Below are positions 56,255-64,000 of a stretch of 64,000 nt of DNA, piece by piece. The DNA is from Nematostella vectensis. Lineage: Eukaryota; Cnidaria; Anthozoa; Actiniaria; Edwardsiidae. Where the stretch lies: NCBI RefSeq assembly GCF_932526225.1, contig NC_064038.1, positions 14,589,474-14,653,473 of the forward strand, written 5' to 3'. The notes below the pieces were generated by a model. The model was not told the origin of the DNA and did no database searches. It saw only the letters and a program-made list of their open reading frames with translations. The stretch's first letter is position 1. Every line of letters starts with the position of its first letter. The position numbers were made by a program, and so were the translations under genes.

Positions 56255-56745
56255 TCAATCACGTAGTCGGTGTTGTGACAAGGCTCTCACGTGGAACGTG
56301 TCGTGTACAAACGTGCACACCACTTGATCGTTCCAATCGGGGTGAGTGCTAAACATGGAAGTAATGTCTTCCAAAGGTTTGTTACGAGTACGGTGCCACA
56401 AGAAAAAGAAACAGTACTGTCCACACACGGCAGATTTTAAAGCTTGGAGACGTTGTGGATTCGTCACGAGGCGTGGACGTAGGGCACAAAAATCTACCAT
56501 GTTCTGTCCATACGCTTGTGGGGGGGAACCAAAACTATCCCACCATTCACATCGGTGTGAAGTAAATTAGACCGCTAACCAAAGGCTTCCCGGTTTGTTG
56601 CTAGGATCTACATTCGCTGCGCATCCGTTACCGTATTCAGGGATGAAGGTAGGTAGACGATCTGAGGGGAAAACCCCTTCGAACACGGGTTCTATTTAGG
56701 GATCGCTGCGTGCCATGGCTTCCACTTCTTCGGTCCTCTTTTGTC
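56255..56745 (-). pseudogene. Adenain-type cysteine protease of the Polinton-like element, broken
   Basis: Minus-strand frame with Val-Phe-Pro-Ser-Asp-Arg-Leu-Pro, Ala-Asn-Val-Asp-Pro-Ser-Asn-Lys-Pro-Gly, then Trp-Trp-Asp-Ser-Phe-Gly-Ser-Pro-Pro. The catalytic-Cys region is Ser-Ala-Val-Cys-Gly-Gln-Tyr-Cys at about 56,410-56,435. This is the order of adenovirus/Polinton maturation proteases, which process virion proteins (established). The position of the catalytic His, expected after Lys-Pro-Gly-(Thr/Ser), is Leu here. In-frame stops lie at about 56,569 and near 56,698. The copy is therefore inactive. It lies between the capsid and ATPase genes. Confidence 0.75.
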
Positions 56746-56804
56746 TAGTCCAAGATTCATCATTCCTCCCCAGCCGTCATCAATTTTTTTTCAGTTTTTT
56801 AACC

Positions 56805-58046
56805 TTGAATGTCGTACATCACGTTGCGAGCGGGGTCTTTTTTTCCATGTTGTTGTTGAATTCACCGAAAGGCACGACTGTGTACACCTTGTCGGTGGCT
56901 TGACTGAAGGTTAATTCGAGCGTCACCACTCCTTTATACTGAGGCTGGAAGTACCCGGATGATGCATTCGCAGCACCTGTGAAGTCAAAGGGGAATAAGG
57001 CGTACCCCTTCTTGAATTCTTCACGTGTTATGTTTAGTCCTTTTCCGCGATACGGACCACACACGTTGTCGAACAGCAGGTGATACAAGTCCACGTCTTG
57101 ACCGTCTATGTTTTTGAGATTCGTGATGGGTGTCTCGTTTCCATCCACTTTGACCTCGATACTGTTTAGATGGGGCATCTGGAAATTGAAGGGGATCTTT
57201 TTATAATGGCCATTGTACGCGGCATCCTCGACGATTCCAAAAATCGTCCGTTTTGACTACAGCAGTAGTTAAGTGGTACTTGGCCAAGTTGTGCTTGAGC
57301 ATTTCATTGGCGTGATTCAACCTGACAGAGTCGGTGGAAGTCACGCGGTACAGGCGAAGAACTGCTCCCTTGGAAATTTAAAATTTTCCATTTCCACCAT
57401 GGGACATGAGAGCAAATTATGGTTTTTGCAGTTCAATTCTGATCTTGATGAGAATTTGTTCCAGTAGGTAACTCTCGGAATGGAATATGTCGCAAAATAG
57501 AGGGCCGGTCAGTCCATTGGTTGTACTTTCAGCCGTGAAGGTGGAGCGTGTTGTCAATCCCAGGTTTAGAGCGCCACTACCTCTCAATTCGTTGACTTCC
57601 ATATGACCAGCTGTGTCTTGTACCAGAGGGCACCAGTCAAGTATGACTCTTGAGCTTCCTTGGAGTAGTTAAAGAGTGATTCAATGTAGGCACGGTACGC
57701 ATACGAATCCGATTGTAGTGTAAAGGGTCTATTATTCAATTCAACCTTGACTTGCTTGATCATCGAATGCAAGGCATTGTTTACAAAGGCAACTTTTTTG
57801 CCTGCAGAAAGGTTAGCGCCATCATTTTTTTATGAATTTCACTTCCAGTCGGATGTGTGTTTTCTTCAGATCAATATAAGTGGAACTTGGGTAAATGTAC
57901 CACTCAGTGTGATTGCCTTCTTCATAAGATGGCGTATACGGAATATAAATGCCCTTTTGTACGGCCACATCTGTTGCCGGAAGTGTAAACAAATTCATCC
58001 CCGCATTGGCGACTTGTTTTGACCCGGTAAAGACACTAATTATGAT
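56805..58046 (-). pseudogene. Major capsid protein (double jelly-roll) of the Polinton-like element, frameshifted
   Basis: Pieces in shifting minus-strand frames form one capsid gene. The N-terminal part (58,020-57,830) has Tyr-Ile-Pro-Tyr-Thr-Pro and an Asp-Leu-Lys-Lys-Thr strand. After a one-base slip in an A-run near 57,830 comes Leu-Asn-Asn-Arg-Pro-Phe-Thr-Leu-Gln-Ser-Asp-Ser-Tyr-Ala-Tyr-Arg-Ala-Tyr-Ile-Glu at about 57,690-57,750. Further shifts lie near 57,600 and 57,370-57,180. The C-terminal part (57,178-56,819) has Tyr-Ala-Leu-Phe-Pro-Phe-Asp-Phe-Thr and Val-Val-Pro-Phe-Gly-Glu-Phe. This matches the Polinton capsid protein type annotated in animals as F54H12.2-like. At least three frameshifts and stops; not functional. 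Confidence 0.8.
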
Positions 58047-58543
58047 GATGATGATAGAGTGAGAGAGAGAGCTCTTCTTACTGCCAAGGATAACTGATAA
58101 CTGAGAATGGTCCGTGTTCGATGAGGATTTTTATCTTTTTTTCTAGTCAAAGATATCACATCAAGCTCATTATATGATTCCTTGGACTCTTCCTCCTCTT
58201 CCTCTTCCTCATCGCTAGTGTCACTCTCGATGACAACTACTTTTTCGGCTTCTTCGCCATCGGTGTCACTTCCACTACATCTGGCATCTCCTCCTCCTCT
58301 TCCTCCTCCACATCCTCCTCCTCCTCCCCATCTTCTTTTATGAGTGGGGGAACTGGGACGCTTACGTTTACGCAGGTTGTAGGGAGCTTCTTGCCTTTGC
58401 CCTTGACCTTCTTCTTGGAGGGTGGTGTCCATAGTCGCACAGCCTTCATCTTCTTTACTTCTTTGCCGGTCGCATTTCTTGTTTGGAGGTCTCACGTCAA
58501 ATCCACAAATCCACATGGGTACCGCACTTTTAGGTAGACCCAA
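58040..58543 (-). pseudogene. Acidic/basic low-complexity protein at the right end, frameshifted
   Basis: From ATG 58,543 the start has Met-Gly-Leu-Pro-Lys-Ser-Ala-Val-Pro-Met-Trp-Ile-Cys-Gly-Phe. After a frame change near 58,450 a Lys-rich part (Pro-Pro-Ser-Lys-Lys-Lys-Val-Lys-Gly-Lys) and a long Glu-rich run follow in another frame. The first frame resumes with Ser-Asp-Thr-Ser-Asp-(Glu) run near 58,190. It ends just inside the capsid gene start. No family recognised. Highly charged proteins near a terminus may bind DNA or host factors (inference). Confidence 0.45.
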
Positions 58544-58659
58544 CTTTTTTTACCTCTACGTTACAAAAACACTTCATTATCAACAAACAAAGCAGCAATG
58601 TTCTTCGCTTCAAAATTTCGATCTTACATATCTTTTTTAGGTATTCCATAATAATACCT

Positions 58660-58902
58660 ACACCTATGACGTCACTTCCGCCCGATATATCCCCACCAAT
58701 CACCACCCACCCCCTCCCCACTCCAAAGTCCAAAGGCCAAAGGACAAAGTCCATCTGTGACGTCACTTCCACCCGATATATTCGGACCAATCACGGCCGG
58801 GGGACTGGAATCCACCCGATATATAGACTACTATTACTACTTTCATAAACGAAGTTAAAGCACATGCTATAATAAACAATGCGCTGAGTTGAGTGGGCTT
58901 CC
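58660..58902. repeat. Right terminal inverted repeat of the Polinton-like element
   Basis: Reverse complement of 45,671-46,170 without the later insertions. It contains TGACGTCACTTCC twice (CRE core near 58,667 and 58,758), CCCGATATATCCCC, CCGATATATTCGGACC and ACCAATCAC boxes. It is the better-preserved copy of the terminus. Confidence 0.88.
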
Positions 58903-58960
58903 CGTGATGAAATTATCCAGAACGTAGAAGTTGCTGAATTAGCCGGAGCAAATGAAGCCG

Positions 58961-59050
58961 TAGTCTCCTGCGCAGCCGTCCTTAGTGTCAGTCTCTAATC
59001 CGTGGGGAAGGATTCGAGACTGACACTAAGGACGGCTGCGCAGGAGACTA
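58961..59050. mobile_element. 90-bp near-perfect foldback element with 9-bp target duplication
   Basis: Arms of 35 bp (TAGTCTCCTGCGCAGCCG onward) are exact inverted copies around a loop of about 20 nt. ATGAAGCCG flanks both sides (58,952-58,960 and 59,051-59,059). A 9-bp duplication suggests a Mutator-type transposase (inference). It lies just outside the Polinton-like element. Confidence 0.9.
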
Positions 59051-59059
59051 ATGAAGCCG

Positions 59060-60240
59060 AAGCCGGGCAACGAACATACGTCTCCGTGGCAACTGCAAAC
59101 AGATGCTCCCTTGGACGCCCTCGGGCGTGGAAGGCATCTCAAATAAATTCCCAGCATAAGAGAATAAAAGGAACGAAAAAACGAACACGAAACCCAACTT
59201 ACAGCAGTGTCGCTCTTAATAGCTTTTCTAGAACAATAAAAGTAAACACATTCCCATGCGAAAGGCATCATCAAACGTTTCCTTTTTGCTTTTTGGAGAC
59301 TCATCCATGTACATTCTTGCGTACTCGATGACTGATAAATATATATCTATGTCTATGGTATGGAAAAGTGATGACTCACCCTCCTGCTCCTAGGCATCAC
59401 CCTCCTTCCTAGGCACGCGCCTGTGATGGGGATGGCAAAGTGACGACTCACCCTTGTAATGCGAACATCCACGCTAGCATGAAGTGCAATCGGCCATAAC
59501 GCGCGGATTCTGTGTTTGTAGAGGCTGTTATTGCTGAGTCGGGGATTTTGAAGTCCTGCATTCCAAGACTATCGCTGCATTTCGAACGCGGAGGGGGTAA
59601 AAATTCTGAAGAATAAAGTAATAATTTGTAATAATTTGTGTAGTATTACCCTTTTAGACTTAACTTGAACAGCCATTGTCAGCCATAGCTCTGTTATTGT
59701 TTAACCAGGTTGGAAGTAGAATTATAATAACGAATATTAAAACAACCACCAAAAAATACATTTAATGTTTTATTTTCCAAACTTTATCAAGATTATTGAT
59801 ACAGCTTTCCCAAATTAGCCGTACAGTCGTGTTCGAATACAGATAGTTTAAAGACTGGGACCGCCGTTGTCTCATGCATATCTGCACTTTTTCTTGGGTT
59901 TTATTTCGCGAATGTTTTTTTTTTTTTTTTTGAAATTGAACTTCCGCCTGAACACAACTGTGTGATTTTAGAGAGAACCATTTTATTTTGGGATTATTTT
60001 AACCTCTGGCTGTACCGAATAAATGAACTGGGTGTTTTAGCGAAAGGCGCAAATTTACGTAGGCTCGATTTCCAGCTTGTTTTTGTGAGCCCACAGTACG
60101 TACCTGGATAACTAGTCTGGTCGTTTGTCCTGTGATTGAAATTTCAGCCAATCAGAAAAGCGCCTGGATAGCTCTCATGCTGAAGACCGCTAACCATTAA
60201 AAGGCTCAAGTAAAAAGCTTGAAGTCTTAAATCCCAAATT
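59060..60240. other. No gene recognised
   Basis: A 109-codon plus-strand open frame at 59,002-59,331 overlaps the foldback element and has no recognisable content. The rest is AT-rich with a T-run at 59,916. Nothing else supported. Confidence 0.45.
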
Positions 60241-60244
60241 AGTG

Positions 60245-63200
60245 GAAGAAAATGGTGCAGCATCGTTCAAATTTGTGGAACATTTTCGAAATTTGGCACA
60301 TAGATATAGAATCTCGCACTAAGCAATTCTGGATATGGACCCACCCCAAAAAATGTATACTTACAGTTTCATAGAGGTGCAATTAATTTCCCTAAAAACA
60401 GAATAAAACCAATACTTTTCATGTTACGGTCACAAAACTTAACCCAGTGATGGATATTAACATAAACTACAGTTTAACGAAAAAATTAACCACAAACCTT
60501 GATACTTACAGCTTTAGGGGTGGGATATTTTATCCCTTTAATCAGCATTAAAACCAATACTATTTATTGTAAGACTTTCAAACTCCACAAAATAGTTATA
60601 CTCTTTACAAAATTTCATTCGAGATACGGACCCACGCCCAGATGTGGGTACTTACAGTTATACTAGAGATGATACGAAAGAGGCATATTGCTTAGAGTGC
60701 CCTTCAATATATACTTAGAGCTAAGAATTCATATACTAACTTATAATGGTATATTGCAAGATATTCTCAACCGTATAGCCACGCCCCTATTGTACTTAAA
60801 ATTATACTAGAGATGGCACAAAGGAGGTAATAGCATATATAGTTTGCCTTTCAATACGAGATATGAGCTACAAATCCACATGCTTACTTATATTGGTATA
60901 TTACCGGATATAGTCAATTGCATTATCACGCCGCTATGGTATTTACAGTTATACTAAAGATGACGGGAATGAAGGCATATTGTCGATTTTCCACCTTTTT
61001 GTGCCTTCCTATACTCATTTCAAGCTAAAAATCAATATACTCGCCGATATTGGTATATTGCAGGGTGTACTTAAATGTATAACCATGCCCTTATAGTACT
61101 TATAGCTCTTCTAAAGATGGCACGGATGGAGTTTATAGAAAGAACGTCCTTCCATTTGAACTGCACGTGACAATTGAACATACTAACACATTTTCAAAAA
61201 TGTTTGGTCTATCAAAATACAAACAACGTGCAGGGCATTGCCCATATGGTATTAACAGTTCTAGATGAGATGAAACAAATTGAACCTTTTTTAAAAAATC
61301 TGGGAAGCTGAAATTAATTGACTGTTGCATTTAAAATAATCATTAGGTTCACCGCAACACCAATAATAAACGAAGAATATGCAATATACTGAAGAATACT
61401 TTACTGGGGTTGGGTCCCATAAGCATGTGGGTTGTTCAACCCACATGCTCAACATCTGTTCCCGTGTCTACCGGAGAAGCACTGTTGATATAAAAAAAAA
61501 AAAAACGTTTCAGTAAGCCGTTCAGTTTTTTTTAATTTCCAGAACCCAATTAAATTTTTACCTGTCTATTTTTTCATTGCCACTCACAGTCCCAACCGCA
61601 CCTGCACAGAGCAGTGCATTTAAGCCCCGTCTTGATGCATCTCCTTTTGCAGCCTTTGTCGGGCTGGCAGCCGCACTTTACCAGCTTGATACAGGTTGAC
61701 ATTGAAGGGAAAATGCTCCAAAGAGGACGCCAGGTGCCATTGTCGGAGGATTCCCAGCCCTAATCGGCCGGACAGGCTGCACCACGAGAGTGCGCCCGGC
61801 AAAAGCCAGCCTAGTATGCCGCTCTCTTTTTGTGCTGTAGAAGGGCGGCGAATGTAGGCGGGATTTCCTACCGCGGGATAGGCGGGATTTCCTCGCAACC
61901 ACCTCCTTCAGGGTGTCGTTCACCAAGGAGAGCTGGCACATCTTGGAGTAGAGAAGGACAAAAAAGCATTCAAGGGTGCCGATGCTTGCCAGAACTGTTT
62001 CCTTTTTCGGAAAGTCCGATAAGGCAGTCAAAGCCGATGAGATCTCTGGGAACGCCTCCCAGACAATCCACGCACTCGTTTTACCTTTTCCACGAAAGAA
62101 CGAGGTCTGGTCACATACATAAAAGTTTGAGTAAAGACATTATCAAAGGCAGTTTTGAATTAATTGATCATGGAACAATTAAAAAATAATCGATGATGCA
62201 CGTTCCTAATCAATAGTCTTGAAACAAATACGTCCTAGTCCTAGAGCTAAATAATAGCCAGTACTTTGCGAAAATACTAAAGAGTGAAAAAAAAACCCAG
62301 ACGATTTTGATTTCGAAAAAGATCTGTGTCTTTTTACAACTAGCACATACAGTATGCATGCTCGGTATTTCAACTTTTTACAATGAAGTTATGCCTTTTT
62401 TCTGCATTTGATTTGTACTGGGAGTGGCTCTTCCTACCGTTTTGACTGGCAGGTTGATAGTGCTCCATTTGTTTAATATGTAGTGCTCCGATTATTCACC
62501 ATACTTGCACCCGGAGAAGTCCAATTTACAGCTAATGATAACAATTATCTCATTTCTGATAGCACTGTAAGTACACTTGTGACATCGTGGTATTATTTTA
62601 CGCAACAAGACTACTCCTTTCGAACAACAATTCTGTGCTTTTATTGATTATTATGAGCGTGCTATATGTATGTTATATTTTACGCTTATGCTGTCTCTAG
62701 TATAACTGTAAGTGCTATATGGGCGTGGTTATACGCTCGACTATATCCTGCAATATACCAATATAATTAAGTATGTGGATTTGTAGCTCGCAGTTCGTAT
62801 TGAAAGGCACTCTATATAAGCGATATACTGCCTCATGTAATCTCTAGTATAACTGTAAGTACAATAGGGACGTGGCTATACGGTTAGGAATATCTTGCAA
62901 TACACCATTATGGAATCTTAGCTCTCAGTTTGTATGCACTCTATATAAGCAATTTGCCTCTCATCTCTAGTATAACTGTAAGTACTCACATCTGGGCGTG
63001 GGTCCATATCTTGAATGAAGTTTTGTAAAGAGTATAACAATCATGTAGAGTTTGAAAGTTGTGCAATAAATGGTATTGGGTTTAATACTGCTTGAAGGAA
63101 TAATTTATTCCCCCCCCTAAAACTGTAAGTATCAAGGGGGCGTGGTTTATTTTTTCGTCAAACTGTAGTTCATGTTAATATCCATCACTGGGTTAAGTTT

Positions 63201-63405
63201 TGTGATCGTAACATGAAAAGTATTGGTTTTATTCAGGTTTTCAGGGAAATTGTTCCACCTCTATTAAACTGTAAGTATACAGTTTTGGGGGGTTGGTCCA
63301 TATCCAGAATTGCTCAGTGTGAGTTTCTCTATCACTGTGCCAAATTTTATAAATGTACCATAAATTTGAACGATCCGCCACTTTTTATGCACCATTTTCT
63401 GCACT
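60245..63405. mobile_element. Transposon with long inverted repeats (arms of roughly 0.7 kb or more) and subterminal tandem units
   Basis: The left arm (about 60,245-61,280) and right arm (about 62,560-63,405) are inverted copies. For example GAAAATGGTGC, GGATATGGACC and TACTTACAGTTTCATAGAGG on the left recur in complement on the right (CTGTAAGTATACAG, GGTCCATATCC). Each arm contains 4-6 related units of 100-150 bp with TACTTACAGTTATACTAGAG and a CCACGCCC box. Ends and duplication are not fixed; Mutator-like or another long-TIR class is possible. The centre holds a Cys-rich protein fragment and no transposase. Confidence 0.75.
61577..62075 (-). pseudogene. Cys-rich C-terminal protein fragment carried in the long-TIR transposon
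   Basis: The minus-strand coding starts within about 62,075 (Val-Trp-Glu-Ala-Phe-Pro-Glu) and passes through Glu-Cys-Phe-Phe-Val-Leu-Leu-Tyr-Ser-Lys-Met-Cys. It changes frame near 61,850 and ends in Val-Lys-Cys-Gly-Cys-Gln, Gly-Cys-Lys-Arg-Arg-Cys, Lys-Cys-Thr-Ala-Leu-Cys-Arg-Cys-Gly and a TGA near 61,577. The Cys-rich tail may bind zinc, as in tesmin/CXC-like repeats (inference). Such tails are common in uncharacterised cnidarian and other animal proteins. Frameshifts make it a pseudogene. Confidence 0.6.
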
Positions 63406-64000
63406 AAATCCAACGAAGAAGCAGTGTTAAAATGTTTCCGATAGATAGTTTTCTGTTTTCCCTGCCAATAGCTTTCAATTGTCTTTTACATGGAACGGGT
63501 GCGTTTAACCTACAGGCTTCGGACAATCGCTCGGGGTGAGAATAGGAGCTTTTCTCGGGATGTTTACAACCCTTGACCGATTAAGCGACGGCAGAACAAT
63601 GAAAAAGTGTCTGAGGATTAGCGGGATTCATGCTTCCCGGCCTCGGTAGAATGGGGGAAATGTTTCACAGCTAGTCAAAATCCTTATTTTATGTTATGAT
63701 TATTCAGAAGAATGTGTTGAAATTAAACTCCACAAATATACCTCCTGTCAATAAAGGTCCAATAAACGTCCGAAGAAGATAAAAAATCCATTTTTGTTCT
63801 TTCGGGGTTGTTCAAACTTTCATTTAAAAATTCCCTCGCCCAGCTGCCCAGAAAAATAAGGTCCACTTTTTTAATCAGAAAACTCACTCCCTCAACCCCC
63901 CCCCCCCACCACCCTCCTCCCCCTCAGAAAACCTAGGTCCTCTTTTTCGGATTTCGCACCTCCCAAGAAAATTCCTGGGTATCTGGCAGAGATTCACCCA
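63406..64000. other. No gene recognised; C-runs near the end
   Basis: AT-rich, with C-rich tracts near 63,112, 63,896 and 63,917. The sequence runs off the window without a supported feature. Confidence 0.45.

Larger units (their letters stand above)
45671..58902. mobile_element. Compact Polinton-like (virus-type) element with terminal inverted repeats
   Basis: The ends GGAGCCCACTCAACTCAGCG (45,671) and its near-complement ending 58,902 start inverted repeats of about 250 bp. Inside are genes for major capsid protein, adenain-like protease, packaging ATPase, basic protein, two small Polinton-associated proteins and a RING protein, nearly all on the minus strand, plus one plus-strand gene. 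No family B polymerase and no retroviral-type integrase were seen. Two later insertions (a 221-bp foldback and a 4,965-bp CACTA element) inflate it; the original was about 8 kb, against 15-20 kb for usual Polintons. Many frameshifts and stops show an old copy. A clear target duplication was not found. Confidence 0.8.

Noticed and set aside
45661-58910. A 5-6 bp target duplication around the Polinton-like element
   Set aside because: Flanks CCCACA and GTGATG do not match; the true ends may be blurred by mutation, so none is claimed.
59002-59331. 109-codon plus-strand open frame as a host gene
   Set aside because: It begins inside the 90-bp foldback element and shows no domain; the opposite strand is open as well.

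Overview
The window is eukaryotic nuclear DNA from an invertebrate animal. It is AT-rich, almost without genes, and filled with nested transposons. A cnidarian (probably an anthozoan) is my best guess, based on the mix of Polinton-like elements, Penelope-like retroelements, TTAA-site elements and a Cys-rich transposon-linked protein. No gene proves the host. There is no operon, rRNA, CRISPR array or bacterial signal. The only part that looks like an ordinary host gene is a two-exon start on the minus strand at 11.1-11.6 kb, with a signal peptide and the first half of a MAM domain.

Layout. At 0-3.8 kb there is a LINE remnant, a 396-bp CTGT microsatellite and a TTAA-element fragment. At 3.8-9.4 kb lies a badly decayed Polinton (Maverick), ending in the N-terminal part of a protein-primed DNA polymerase B. 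At 9.8-12.4 kb are LINE pieces, the MAM exons and a 102-bp tandem repeat. At 12.4-19.6 kb two copies of one dispersed repeat family are nested, with two Penelope-like fragments and a hammerhead-ribozyme-like motif. A Ty3/gypsy integrase tail lies at 20-21 kb. At about 21.4-25.8 kb a DNA-transposon-like unit carries a spliced BEN-domain gene. At 26.5-29.3 and 31.5-35.4 kb there are two more copies of the dispersed family, the second split by a 1.0-kb TTAA element. At 36-45.4 kb are another TTAA element, a minisatellite, a tRNA-derived SINE and a 1.93-kb tandem duplication.

The most interesting unit is a Polinton-like virus-type element at 45.67-58.90 kb, bounded by inverted repeats of about 250 bp. 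It encodes a major capsid protein, an adenain-type protease, a packaging ATPase, an Arg-rich basic protein, two small Polinton-associated proteins, a RING-finger protein and one unrecognised protein on the opposite strand. I find no DNA polymerase and no integrase. Without later insertions it is only about 8 kb. Its genes are broken by frameshifts and stops, and both the ATPase and the protease have a changed key residue. A 4,965-bp CACTA-type transposon with a 3-bp target duplication splits the basic-protein gene, and that transposon itself carries a spliced gene.

At 60.2-63.4 kb a transposon with inverted arms of roughly 0.7 kb or more holds a fragment of a Cys-rich protein. Three different DNA transposons in this window therefore carry non-transposase, host-like genes, and perfect or near-perfect hairpins recur in or beside coding sequence.
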